Source: Caldifermentibacillus hisashii (GTDB lineage: Bacteria > Bacillota > Bacilli > Bacillales > Caldibacillaceae). From it: a DNA stretch of 64,000 nucleotides. Each line of letters starts with the position of its first letter. Position 1 is the stretch's first letter. Under the pieces are notes generated by a model that worked only from the letters and a program-made list of their open reading frames with translations, searched no databases and was not told where the DNA came from. Below are positions 1 through 8,372 of this stretch, in pieces. The translations under genes and the position numbers were made by a program. The stretch lies in the NCBI RefSeq assembly GCF_027568575.1, contig NZ_JANUVP010000008.1, one strand, 5' to 3'.

Positions 1-652
1 CATTTCGAAGCGATAATCCTTGTAATGTACGATTTTTTATAAAAGGTTCATCCGAAAGTAAAGGAACTTCTGTCGGGTAGAGTTCAGTTACTGTATGTCC
101 GGCTTTTTCCGCCCAAGGATATCCGTCACCTGTAGAACCGGTGTGAGGGACCGATTTACCGCCGACCGCAACAACGACAGAGCGGGCCTTTATTTTTTCA
201 CCATTTTTTAAAATAACTTCTGCCACATGACCGTCTTCGTAATTGATATCCGCAACAGGGGTATTTGTTCTAATCATTACGTCAAGTTCTTTCAATCGGT
301 TCAGTAATGCATTGACGACTGATTTTGCATCGTTTGTGACCGGAAACATCCGTCCGTGATCCTCTTCTTTCAGCTTCACACCTAAATTTTCAAAGAATTT
401 TATAATGTCCTCATTGTTAAAAATAGAGAAGGCACTGTAAAGAAAGCGGCCGTTCCCGGGAATATGTTTAACAATTTCATCAACCGGAAGACGGTTTGTT
501 ACATTGCAGCGCCCGCCACCGGAAATAGCAAGCTTTCGACCAAGCTTATCACCTTTATCGACAAGCAACACGTTCGCCCCTGTTTCTCCTGCTGCAATTG
601 CCGCCATCAATCCACTCGGACCGCCACCTATTACGAATACATCTACATTCAA
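1..652 (-). CDS. ytfP: NAD(P)/FAD-dependent oxidoreductase, YtfP/HI0933 family (3' end cut by window edge)
   Basis: Flavoprotein of the BaiN/HI0933 family; the physiological reaction is not established. The reverse-strand reading has an N-terminal dinucleotide-binding motif (VIGGGPSGLMAA), then the family hallmark GRKLAISGGGRCNVTN, then AVGGKSVPHTGSTGDGYPWA, all very close to B. subtilis YtfP as I recall it. The frame stays open to base 1, so the C-terminal half lies outside the window. I chose the TTG at 652 because AAAAGGTG lies 6 nt upstream and the protein then begins MNVDVFVIGGG, like its homologues; an in-frame ATG at 670 is the alternative but has no clear ribosome site. It diverges from murJ across a repeat-filled spacer. 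Confidence 0.92.
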   Translation of the reverse strand, partial: MNVDVFVIGGGPSGLMAAIAAGETGANVLLVDKGDKLGRKLAISGGGRCNVTNRLPVDEIVKHIPGNGRFLYSAFSIFNNEDIIKFFENLGVKLKEEDHGRMFPVTNDAKSVVNALLNRLKELDVMIRTNTPVADINYEDGHVAEVILKNGEKIKARSVVVAVGGKSVPHTGSTGDGYPWAEKAGHTVTELYPTEVPLLSDEPFIKNRTLQGLSLRN

Positions 653-769
653 AACAATCACCTTTTTCATTATCAGGTTATAACTTCATTCATTATATAA
701 AAGGGGAAATCAGAAAGAAAGTGGATTTAAGTTTTTTTACTGATAGATCAAGGTGGGTGATCGTACAGG

Positions 770-1030
770 GTGAAATCAGCAGTTCCCATGGCGACTTGAC
801 AGTACCGCTGCCGAATTCAACCGTAAGATATCTTAATTTATTCAACAGTCCCCCCATCTAATTCACCAGTAAAAAGAGAAAAATAAACAGCAAACAAGCC
901 TTAATTCAATAGTAAAAATGAAAAATTCAACAGCAGGGCACCTATAATCAACAGCAACCTATCGAATTCATCAGCAGATTCCTCAAATTCAACTACGGAA
1001 GGAAAAATTCAACAACAAATCACCTGAAAT
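770..1030. repeat. About 12 imperfect 21-bp phased repeats (AATTCAACAG core)
   Basis: Degenerate copies of AATTCAACAG(C/T)A start near 813, 838, 859, 881, 903, 924, 946, 965, 986 and 1006, and weaker ones near 773 and 794. Spacing is 19-25 bp, mostly 21-22. The array fills the divergent interval between ytfP and murJ. No open frame explains it. The rest of the 653-1216 gap is AT-rich and should contain the murJ promoter, which I cannot fix with confidence. Confidence 0.7.
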
Positions 1031-1216
1031 TTGGCAAAAAAATAAAAAGCAGTTCAATCTGCTTCATCCCTAAAAAGTTCGCAAAAAATATAAAAGTAAA
1101 TTGTCAATTCAATATAAAAACATGTAAACTAGATTAGTGTATTTTAACGTAAAAATTTGTCATAATGTTGAGCAGATAATATTATTAAAAGAGAAAAACT
1201 GTTAGGTTGGGATTGT

Positions 1217-2827
1217 ATGGGTTCAAAATTTATGCGGGGTACGTTTATTCTGACCCTTGGTACATATATTTCAAAATTTCTTGGCTTAATATACATAATT
1301 CCTTTTTTTGCATTGGTTGGAGATAATGGTAACGCACTCTATAATTACGGATATGTACCGTATACGATTTTTATTAGTATTGCGACGGCGGGCATTCCTT
1401 TAGCTGTTTCCAAGTTTATTTCCAAATACAATGCCTTGGAAGAGTATGGTGTTGGGCGGAAATTATTTAAGTCAGGCTTGGTTGTCATGCTTTTGACAGG
1501 CTTGGCTTCATTTATCATTCTTTATTTATTGGCTCCGACATTTGCTGATATTATCATTGCAGATAAAGATCAAATAATAAAGTCTGATGATGTTGTGTCA
1601 GTTATTCGGGCAGTCAGCTTTGCATTAATCATTGTCCCGTTTATGAGTCTCATACGTGGTTTCTTTCAAGGGCATCAATCCATGGGACCGTCTGCTGTGT
1701 CACAAGTCGTTGAGCAAATTGTTCGGGTTGCATTTCTTTTAATCGGGGCACTTGTCGTTTTAAAAGTATTTCATGGTTCTGTTGTTACAGCTGTCCAAGT
1801 GGCGACATTTGCAGCCTTTGTTGGTGCGATCGGCAGTTTAATTGTTTTACTATGGTATTGGTATAAGCGAAAACCGTATTTGGATGAATTGTTACGAAAA
1901 GATAAGGGAACTATTCAAATATCCTTAAAAGAGATTTATAAAGAGATTTTTATATCGGCAATTCCGTTTGTTGTCGTTGGGATCGCGAATTCCTTATTTC
2001 AATTAGTCGATCAGTTAATCCATAATCAGGCAATGGCAAATATCGGTTTGGCAAAAATTGCTGATGCAAGTCTTGCAGCTTTAAACGTAAATTCACATAA
2101 AATTGTCATTATCCCTGTATCACTGGCGACCGCCTTTTCCGTTTCGCTTGTCCCATCAATTACCGATGCGTTTGTTAATCATCGTGAAAAGCAATTGAAA
2201 TCACAAATGAATCAAACGTTTCAAGTGTTATTGTTTTTAACATTGCCTGCATCGATTGGAATTTCTATTTTGGCTGAACCGTTTTATACATTCTTTTATA
2301 AGCCGGATCCATTCGGTACCAAAATTTTAATGATATATGCACCGGTTGCCATCCTTTTTGCCCTATTTTCCGTAACCGCTGCGATTTTACAAGGGTTAAA
2401 TCAACAAAAATTTACGGTGTTCAGCTTGTTGTTAGGGCTTTTGTTTAAACTTATTTTAAATACACCGATGATTGAGCGATTTCAAACGTTCGGGGCGATT
2501 TATGCTACCGTTATCGGATATTCAGTCACAATCATAATCAATTTGATCGTGATAAAATATTTTGCCAATTATAAATATCGTCTTGTATTCCGACGGGGGA
2601 TTTTGATTATTATATTTAATGTAATTATGGGTATTTCTGTTTTTCTGTTTTATAAACTAATCACCCTATTCATAGCACCGGAAACAAAATCCATGTCATT
2701 ACTGATTATTTTGGTCTGTACAATAATTGGAGCGGTTATTTATTTTTACTTGAGTTTCAAGTCACGCTTATTGTATTTCTTGTTTCCTGAACAAATGCAA
2801 AGTTTGAAAAAGAAGTTATCTAGTTAG
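1217..2827 (+). CDS. murJ: Lipid II flippase MurJ (YtgP), MOP superfamily
   Basis: Polytopic membrane protein of the MATE-like MVF/MurJ family, which moves undecaprenyl-linked peptidoglycan precursors across the cytoplasmic membrane. The 536 residues form about 14 hydrophobic segments. The start (GSKFMRGTFILTLGTYISKFLGLIYIIP) matches the conserved beginning of B. subtilis YtgP, and the central motif around residues 150-165 (PFMSLIRGFFQGHQSMGPSAVSQVVEQ) is the family signature, with the Arg typical of lipid-linked substrate flippases. Length is close to the roughly 540 residues of the B. subtilis protein. The Shine-Dalgarno sequence is weak (GGTTGGG). It is followed by a convergent small gene across a hairpin element. 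SpoVB-type paralogues are the main alternative, but position beside ytfP favours MurJ. Confidence 0.9.
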   Translation: MGSKFMRGTFILTLGTYISKFLGLIYIIPFFALVGDNGNALYNYGYVPYTIFISIATAGIPLAVSKFISKYNALEEYGVGRKLFKSGLVVMLLTGLASFIILYLLAPTFADIIIADKDQIIKSDDVVSVIRAVSFALIIVPFMSLIRGFFQGHQSMGPSAVSQVVEQIVRVAFLLIGALVVLKVFHGSVVTAVQVATFAAFVGAIGSLIVLLWYWYKRKPYLDELLRKDKGTIQISLKEIYKEIFISAIPFVVVGIANSLFQLVDQLIHNQAMANIGLAKIADASLAALNVNSHKIVIIPVSLATAFSVSLVPSITDAFVNHREKQLKSQMNQTFQVLLFLTLPASIGISILAEPFYTFFYKPDPFGTKILMIYAPVAILFALFSVTAAILQGLNQQKFTVFSLLLGLLFKLILNTPMIERFQTFGAIYATVIGYSVTIIINLIVIKYFANYKYRLVFRRGILIIIFNVIMGISVFLFYKLITLFIAPETKSMSLLIILVCTIIGAVIYFYLSFKSRLLYFLFPEQMQSLKKKLSS

Positions 2828-2828
2828 A

Positions 2829-2895
2829 GTCAAACTTACATCAGCGGAGGAAATCGTTCCCCCGCTGATCGTTAGTTGACGAATCATGTCTTTAG
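2829..2895 (-). repeat. Dispersed hairpin element, copy G (3' half only)
   Basis: Read on the minus strand this gives GTCAACTAAC, then a hairpin ATCAGCGGGGG / CCTCCGCTGAT, then GTAAGTTTGAC. It corresponds to the 3' half of the 150-bp element found elsewhere in the window (CAACTAACCATCAGTGGG...CCACTGATGG AAGTTTCAC). The stem is CAGCGG/CCGCTG instead of CAGTGG/CCACTG, a compensatory exchange. It lies directly after the murJ stop, between two convergent genes, and may also act as a terminator. Confidence 0.6.
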
Positions 2896-2941
2896 CTGAC
2901 CTGGTTGGATGTCTCTAGGTGCGTGTCCTGAACTTTTCAAA

Positions 2942-3202
2942 TTAAAAACCTAAACGTCTTTCTACTCTGCGAAGTCGGTTTTCCAAGCGGTCGACTTCCC
3001 GTTCCAATCGGTTTACATTCCTTTCTAATCTGTCAATTCGGGTTTGTGTACCTGTTCCCGGAAAGCCGGGGAAAAATTGTCCGGTTTGCCCCGGGGTTTG
3101 AAATTGCCCCTGTCCCGGAAATTGTCCCGGGGTTTGAAATTGATCCATTCCTGGAAATTGTCCGTGGCCGGGAAATTGATATTGCCGGTAGTAATCAATC
3201 AT
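2942..3202 (-). CDS. Small Gln/Gly/Pro/Phe-rich protein with C-terminal coiled coil
   Basis: Not recognised as a named family. The 86-residue product has two parts: residues about 8-52 are low-complexity, with repeated GQFPG and GQFQTPGQ units, and residues about 53-86 are a charged heptad-like helix (RIDRLERNVNRLEREVDRLENRL) ending RRVERRLGF. Such composition resembles small spore-coat or surface-assembly proteins of Bacillaceae, but this is inference only. I start at the second ATG (3202) because GAGGAGG lies about 8 nt upstream of it and only 2 nt from the first ATG (3208). It is convergent with murJ. The repeats suggest recent internal duplication. Confidence 0.6.
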   Translation of the reverse strand: MIDYYRQYQFPGHGQFPGMDQFQTPGQFPGQGQFQTPGQTGQFFPGFPGTGTQTRIDRLERNVNRLEREVDRLENRLRRVERRLGF

Positions 3203-3289
3203 AAACATAACCTCCTCTATAATCTCAGTAATTAGTGTATGTGCATATAACTAAAAGGGACTGATTGGAATGCCTAATTCTTGATTAAA

Positions 3290-3515
3290 AAAGAGGTGGT
3301 TTGCTTTAATAAGTTTTTGGTAATGGAGATAAGAAAATTTAGTCTAAAGTATGGGCAAAAATATATGATCTGCTTTAAATTTTTGGGAATGGAGTTAAGA
3401 AAATTTAGCCTGATTCGTGGAAAAAAATATATGGTCTGCTTTAAATTTAGGGAATGGTTTTAAGAATTTTTACCCTAATGTGCAATCGAAAAATATCGTT
3501 TGCTAAGAAATTTGC
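3290..3515. repeat. Four decaying tandem repeats of 64-69 bp upstream of ytzG
   Basis: The landmark TGCTTTAA / TGCT recurs at 3302, 3371, 3437 and 3501 (spacings 69, 66, 64). It is followed each time by GGnAATGGAGnTAAGAAAATTTAG-like sequence and an A-rich AAAAATATATG stretch; similarity falls along the array. A 60-codon open frame crosses it but only echoes the repeat, and the unequal, partly non-triplet spacing argues against coding. The remaining parts of the 3203-3632 gap hold the promoters of the small gene and of ytzG, not resolved. Confidence 0.65.
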
Positions 3516-3632
3516 ATGTGGATGAAAGAGTATATTGGCTAATTTGTGGTCATTAAAGGGTCCAATATCTTTTCCTATGTAAAAACATGGGAAGAATGTC
3601 ATTATAGCAGAAAGACGTTAGGAGGCTGTTAA

Positions 3633-4349
3633 ATGCGAATTGATAAAATTTTGGCAAATATCGGCTATGGGAGCCGGAAAGAAGTGAAAAAGTTATTAAA
3701 GAATCGGGTGGTAACTGTAAATGGAGAGACCGTGACAGATGCGAAAACTCATGTCGACCCAAAAAAAGATGAAATGACTGTTTATGGGGAAAAAATTGAA
3801 TACAAAGAATATATTTATTTAATGATGAATAAACCGGCCGGTGTGATTTCCGCGACAGAAGACGTCCGTGAGAAAACCGTGATTGATTTGTTAGGAATGG
3901 AGGATGCTGTTTATGAGCCTTTTCCCGTTGGACGACTCGATAAAGATACAGTGGGTCTGTTGCTTCTAACGAATGACGGGGGATTGGCGCATCAGCTGTT
4001 GTCACCGAAAAAGCATGTACCGAAAACGTATTATGCATTAGTGGATGGAACCATTACGGAGGAAGACAAAAAAGTGTTTGCAGCCGGAATTAAGCTTGAT
4101 GATGGTTATGTCACAAAGCCTGCTCAACTCAATATTTTACGGAGCGGTGAAATTCGGTCGGAAATTGAATTGACGATTACAGAAGGGAAATTTCATCAAG
4201 TGAAACGCATGTTTGAAGCGGTAGGAAAAAAAGTAGTTTATCTAAAGCGGCTTTCCATGGGACCGATTAAGCTGGATGGGGATTTAGCTGAAGGGGAATA
4301 TCGAGAACTGACCGATGAAGAAATCGATCTTCTGAAAAATAGGCAATGA
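3633..4349 (+). CDS. ytzG: RsuA/RluB/E/F-family pseudouridine synthase (YtzG)
   Basis: Converts a specific uridine in ribosomal RNA to pseudouridine; the exact target cannot be read from sequence. An S4 RNA-binding domain (about residues 1-55, MRIDKILANIGYGSRKEV) precedes the catalytic domain. The active-site aspartate is D103 in GRLDKDTVGLLLLTNDG, and the family motifs MMNKPAG (residues 64-70) and EGKFHQVKRM (near 192) are present. Length 238 matches the small RsuA class. The start has a good site (TTAGGAGG, 7 nt). It appears monocistronic and is convergent with ytzE. Confidence 0.93.
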   Translation: MRIDKILANIGYGSRKEVKKLLKNRVVTVNGETVTDAKTHVDPKKDEMTVYGEKIEYKEYIYLMMNKPAGVISATEDVREKTVIDLLGMEDAVYEPFPVGRLDKDTVGLLLLTNDGGLAHQLLSPKKHVPKTYYALVDGTITEEDKKVFAAGIKLDDGYVTKPAQLNILRSGEIRSEIELTITEGKFHQVKRMFEAVGKKVVYLKRLSMGPIKLDGDLAEGEYRELTDEEIDLLKNRQ

Positions 4350-4379
4350 CCTGTTTTTTATAATTATGAAGTGCGGGCT

Positions 4380-4410
4380 GAAAAAAATCGCCAATTAAAG
4401 GCGATCCCTA
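4380..4410 (-). terminator. Rho-independent terminator of ytzE
   Basis: On the minus strand ATCGCC-TTTAATT-GGCGAT is followed by a run of seven T. It lies 16 bases past the ytzE stop. On the plus strand the hairpin has no T tract, so it serves mainly ytzE. Confidence 0.7.
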
Positions 4411-4425
4411 TATAAATCTTTATAT

Positions 4426-4647
4426 CTAAGATGAAATTCTCACTTTTTTATCTGTCGTTGTCCATTTGCCTCGGCTTGGGCTTGTAACTAAGCCATTATA
4501 TGCCAAAACATTTAAATCTCTTTGAATGGTCCGAGGAGTCGTGCCAAACTCGTCAACTAATTCCTGTGTTGACACCGTTCCGTTTTCATAAATAAACATG
4601 TATACGGATTTGATTCGAGTTAGCATTCGGTCTGTTGAGTTTTTCAA
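4426..4647 (-). CDS. ytzE: Small DeoR-type HTH protein (YtzE)
   Basis: A 73-residue protein that is essentially only a DeoR-family winged-helix DNA-binding domain: RIKSVYMFIYENGTVSTQELVDEFGTTPRTIQRDLNVL contains the helix-turn-helix (about residues 24-50). No ligand-binding domain follows. B. subtilis YtzE has the same size and place. Targets are unknown. I accept the TTG start at 4647 because GGGGTG lies about 7 nt upstream. Its upstream side touches a decayed gene on the same strand. Confidence 0.85.
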   Translation of the reverse strand: MKNSTDRMLTRIKSVYMFIYENGTVSTQELVDEFGTTPRTIQRDLNVLAYNGLVTSPSRGKWTTTDKKVRISS

Positions 4648-4659
4648 AAAACCACACCC

Positions 4660-4989
4660 CTATAAAATTATTAATTGGCGAACTGCAAACGACAACGGGG
4701 AATAGCATCCCTGTTCTCTGAGACTCTGCACAACTATCGTCGGCAGGTTCTTATCTACGCAAACTTCTCCTAATTGCACCTTTTCCATTTTAGTAAAACC
4801 TAACTTCTCAATGGAGTAATACAGCACATAGAACCATTTGTTTTGATAAGGATTTTTACTAACAATGCATGTTCCAATAAATTACTTTCACATTAGGATA
4901 AGGCTCGACTAAAAACTTTTGCTTACCATTCATATCTAAGAAAATATTTTTCCTCATATCATCTCAATAGCTATATCATGAGGTTTCAT
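4660..4989 (-). pseudogene. Remnant of a small unidentified protein gene (two frameshifts)
   Basis: Three consecutive minus-strand segments read like one protein when two frames are joined: MKPHDIAIEMI from 4989, then RKNIFLDMNGKQKFLVEPY...VKVIY from about 4957, then GTCIVSKNPYQNKWFYVLYY...SPLSFAVRQLI to a stop at 4660. Composition looks protein-like and codon use resembles the neighbours. I do not recognise the family. Sequencing errors could mimic the breaks, but two within 330 bp suggest real decay. Confidence 0.45.
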
Positions 4990-5120
4990 GACATTGATTT
5001 CTGATAAATGGAAAATGTAATACTAATATTATAACGAATTGACATTTAAATTGCCAGTCTTTTTATATTATTAGAAAATAAATTTTTTTGAACAAATTGT
5101 TGAATATCTTGTTAAATTTG

Positions 5121-5270
5121 TCCACACAAACGGTCACTAAAACTTCCTCTTATGGTTAAAAGAAAGTCAAAGATGGAAAGGAGGGGGAAGATCAGTGCCG
5201 TAAGTGCTCGATTGGTTTAACTAATCATCAGTAGGATGAGACCCCCACTGATGGAAGGCTCACTCTATTG
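5121..5270 (+). repeat. Dispersed structured element, copy A
   Basis: Begins CACAAACGGTCACT and ends near CTGATGGAAGGCTCACT. Predicted pairings: outer stem ACGGTCACT with AGTGCCGT, inner stem CTTCCTC with GGGGGAAG, a small hairpin GATTGGTT-TAACT-AATCATC, and a terminal hairpin CAGTAGG/CCCACTG. A shorter, decayed piece follows to about 5340. The rest of the 4990-5521 gap is AT-rich with no coding signal. Confidence 0.75.
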
Positions 5271-5521
5271 TCAAGAATTATGTAATGACGGTCTTTTCTA
5301 ATAGTTACGTAAGATTTTCGGAAGTTTAATAGAAAGCTAATAAAATATTCACCTCCTTTTTTGCCATTATATGAATAATGTTATAAAATATTCAAAGAAA
5401 TTCATTCAATAGATGTTTGAATGGTAATAGGTTATTTTCTTATACGTTTAAGAATAAATTTCCAGCAAAGGTGAGATTTCACTTAAATGTAGGCTGATTT
5501 CAACGAAGGGAAGGGAGAACA

Positions 5522-6388
5522 TTGGGAAAAGTTATTTTTAATGGTCATATTGTTGATCGGGAAAAAGCGATCATTCATATTGAGGATCGCGGATTTCAGT
5601 TTGGTGACGGTGTTTATGAAGTAATCAGGATTTACAATGGAAAGCCTTTTACATTAAAAGAGCATATTGATCGGCTTTATGCAAGTGCCCAAAAAATTTA
5701 TATGGAGATTCCTTATTCTAAACAAGAAATAACGGATTTAATTATCAATTTGCTTGAACAAGAGAATGCTTCTACATGTAATCTGTATTTGCAAATTTCA
5801 AGAGGTGTAGTTCCCAGAAATCATGTTATTCCTGAAACGGTTTCACCCACCTTGATCGGTTATCTTATGCCCGGTACTCGTCCGGTTGATTTAATGAAAA
5901 CCGGGGGGAAAGCCGTTATTACGGAGGATTTACGCTGGCATTATTGTGATATAAAGTCGATCAGTTTGTTAGGAGCTGTATTGGCAAAGAAAAAAGCAAC
6001 GGATGCCGGCTGTCTGGAAGCAATTTTACATCGAGATGGCATCATTACAGAGGGTAGTTCGACCAATATATGGATGGTTCAAAACGGGAAGCTATTTACT
6101 CATCCGGCTAATCAATTTATTTTAAATGGGATTACCAGACAAAAAGTAATTTCATTGCTTGACTTCAACCAACTGCCTTATGAAGAAACCGGTTTTACTG
6201 TGGAACAATTACAAAATGCCGACGAGCTGTTTTTAACGAGTACGACAATGGAAATCATCCCGATTGTTGAAGTAGATGGTGTAAAAATTGGAAACGGGAC
6301 GCCAGGGGATGTAACGAGAAAACTTCAAACATTATTTGAACAAGAAATAGAGCATGAATGTGGTCATCTTTTAAGCAAGGTGGAATAA
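5522..6388 (+). CDS. dat: D-alanine (D-amino acid) transaminase
   Basis: Pyridoxal-phosphate fold-type IV enzyme that exchanges amino groups between D-alanine and 2-oxoglutarate, giving D-glutamate for peptidoglycan. The catalytic lysine is K145 in YCDIKSISLL, at the same number as in the characterised Bacillus enzyme, and E177 in GIITEGSSTN fits the cofactor-tuning glutamate. The N-terminal motif EDRGFQFGDGVYEV is also typical. Length 288. The TTG start follows GAAGGGAAGGGAG. It appears to have its own promoter downstream of element A; the next gene, thpR, starts 156 bp later. Confidence 0.95.
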   Translation: MGKVIFNGHIVDREKAIIHIEDRGFQFGDGVYEVIRIYNGKPFTLKEHIDRLYASAQKIYMEIPYSKQEITDLIINLLEQENASTCNLYLQISRGVVPRNHVIPETVSPTLIGYLMPGTRPVDLMKTGGKAVITEDLRWHYCDIKSISLLGAVLAKKKATDAGCLEAILHRDGIITEGSSTNIWMVQNGKLFTHPANQFILNGITRQKVISLLDFNQLPYEETGFTVEQLQNADELFLTSTTMEIIPIVEVDGVKIGNGTPGDVTRKLQTLFEQEIEHECGHLLSKVE

Positions 6389-6544
6389 TTGTCTCTTACA
6401 AATATACTTCTACACGAAACGGAATGGCCAAAGATAAGATAATTTTTTAACAATTACAGTTTGTTTATTTATAAATCTTTGAGTACTACTCCCTTTTTTG
6501 GTGTACAATAAATAATGAATAAAAATGTACGAGGGAGTACCATT

Positions 6545-7105
6545 ATGAAAGGGAATCATTATTTTTTTGCCGTAAAATTACCGAGTGAAGCGAAGAAATT
6601 TATTCACCAATGGGTTATGACGAATAAAGAGCATTTTCCGTTTAAACGTTGGGTCCATCCCGAAGATTATCATATCACCCTTGCTTTTTTAGGGGATCAA
6701 GAAATAGAAATGTTAGAAAGAGCAATCGCTGCTGTTGAAAAAATCGCAAAGGAAGAAAAACCATTTGAGCTTACTTTTCATCAGTTGGGGACATTTGGAA
6801 AGGCGACGGAACCGCGGATTTTTTGGCTGGATGTTAAAACTTGTGAACGGTTAACAGGTATACAGAAAAACGTGTATAATCAATGTATAAAACTCGGGTT
6901 TTCTCTTGATAAAAAACCATTCCGCCCTCATATTACATTAGCCAGAAAATGGGGTGGAACCGATCCTTTCCAAATGAACCTGCTGGATCTGTATAGCTTC
7001 CGGAAATCTTTTTCATTTTCTGTTAATCAAATTGTTTTATATGAAACACATCTTGATCAAACGCCAAAATATAAAGAATATCATGTGTTTCAACTGGATG
7101 CTTGA
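6545..7105 (+). CDS. thpR: RNA 2',3'-cyclic phosphodiesterase (2H family, YtlP)
   Basis: 2H phosphoesterase that opens 2',3'-cyclic phosphates on RNA; older annotations say 2'-5' RNA ligase. The two catalytic HxTx motifs are HITL at H43 (YHITLAFLG) and H129 (RPHITLARK), in the usual 186-residue frame. I start at ATG 6545, preceded by GAGGGAG with 7-nt spacing; an upstream in-frame ATG at 6515 would swallow this site. The upstream 150 bp hold a likely promoter but no terminator for dat. Confidence 0.9.
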   Translation: MKGNHYFFAVKLPSEAKKFIHQWVMTNKEHFPFKRWVHPEDYHITLAFLGDQEIEMLERAIAAVEKIAKEEKPFELTFHQLGTFGKATEPRIFWLDVKTCERLTGIQKNVYNQCIKLGFSLDKKPFRPHITLARKWGGTDPFQMNLLDLYSFRKSFSFSVNQIVLYETHLDQTPKYKEYHVFQLDA

Positions 7106-7208
7106 TGGTAAGAAAAAGAACATGCCGTCTGTGACCGGACAATAAAGCGTATGTATAGGCTGTTCTTCAGTATTTTTTCTGATGTATTAAAAAGGAAGGG
7201 TAGAAATA

Positions 7209-8168
7209 ATGGGACAATTGATAAAACTGCAAGACTATGTTTCCAGATATGAACTGGATATATATAAATATCCTTCCCGCTTTATTCGTTTGAAAAGATT
7301 GCAGTGGCAGCAATTGTATAAAGCTTGGGATGAAGGCGTATTAGTAAATTCAAGCCCTGAAATAATTAGTACAGCGACTGAAGAACCGTCAGGGAAGGAA
7401 AAAATCTGGGGAAAAATGAAATCGGTATTTACAAAAAATAAAGAAGAATGGCAGGAAGATGCTGCGGGTCAAGTCAAGGAATGGACAATAATAGACGATG
7501 AAGACGCGAACATGAACAGATTTCCATTCCAGTTTGAAACAATGCCTAAAACAGTTGACGAGTTAAAGTACCAATTTTTGGAGGAAATATTTAAAGTACA
7601 AATTCAGTGGGCAAGTTCAACCGTTTTTGAACAATCGAATGTCGACATTTCTTATTTTTGGGAAAAAAACCTGAAATATTTTATGTTACGGTTCCCGGAT
7701 ACATTTTTATTTTTGTATAAACCGGTATTTTCTTTAAAAAAGGCCGAGATTCAAACCGAGACCATTTTGTTAACCCCGTTGGAAGTTGTTTGTATAAAAT
7801 TTATAGAATCAGAGGATCAAGCAGTCTATATAGGCTCGGAAGACCATTTTTGGGAAAAAAGGGTTAATCATCAACGGAAAAAATTTTTAAACCCACTTAT
7901 TGCATTAAATCGTACGGAATCGATTATAAAAGGAATATGGAAGCAAGCAAATATTGATTTTCCGATATCAAAAGTATTGATCAGCCGCAACGGTTTCATT
8001 GATTTTCCGTCTGCTCCGTACGGAATTACATTGGTTGACCATCGGAACTATCCCGAATGGTTTGAAAGAATGCGAGAATTTAAAGCACCAATGAAAAACG
8101 GACAATTGAAAGCGGCCAGAGCTTTACTTATTCATTGTCATTCTGTTTCCAAGTCAAGAATTTACTAA
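7209..8168 (+). CDS. Conserved Bacillus hypothetical protein (position of YtlQ)
   Basis: A 319-residue soluble protein that starts MGQLIKLQDYVSRYELDIYKYPSRFIRLKRLQW. No catalytic motif, signal peptide or membrane segment is evident. An acidic/lysine-rich stretch (about residues 55-100) looks like a linker between an N-terminal helical piece and a larger C-terminal region rich in aromatic residues. Its place between thpR and ytmP corresponds to B. subtilis ytlQ, a gene of unknown function, as I recall; I do not claim the symbol. RBS AAGGAAGGG precedes the ATG. Confidence 0.8.
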   Translation: MGQLIKLQDYVSRYELDIYKYPSRFIRLKRLQWQQLYKAWDEGVLVNSSPEIISTATEEPSGKEKIWGKMKSVFTKNKEEWQEDAAGQVKEWTIIDDEDANMNRFPFQFETMPKTVDELKYQFLEEIFKVQIQWASSTVFEQSNVDISYFWEKNLKYFMLRFPDTFLFLYKPVFSLKKAEIQTETILLTPLEVVCIKFIESEDQAVYIGSEDHFWEKRVNHQRKKFLNPLIALNRTESIIKGIWKQANIDFPISKVLISRNGFIDFPSAPYGITLVDHRNYPEWFERMREFKAPMKNGQLKAARALLIHCHSVSKSRIY

Positions 8169-8372
8169 ATCATCCCACTACAAAGTTTGCGCTCGCATTT
8201 TTGTGTAAATATATTCCATATGGCAGGATTTAGGAAATTTTGACTTGACGCAAACGTTCACAAAGGGATACAATCATAAAGTCACTATTATTGAACGGCA
8301 ACTTTATCATTTTTTCTTTTCTATATACGATGCATTATTAGGGACCAAAGAGCAGCATTGAGGGTGAACACG

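Noticed and set aside
3553..4038. 161-codon minus-strand frame opposite ytzG
   Set aside because: Shadow of the clearly coding ytzG; no ribosome site and no recognisable domain.
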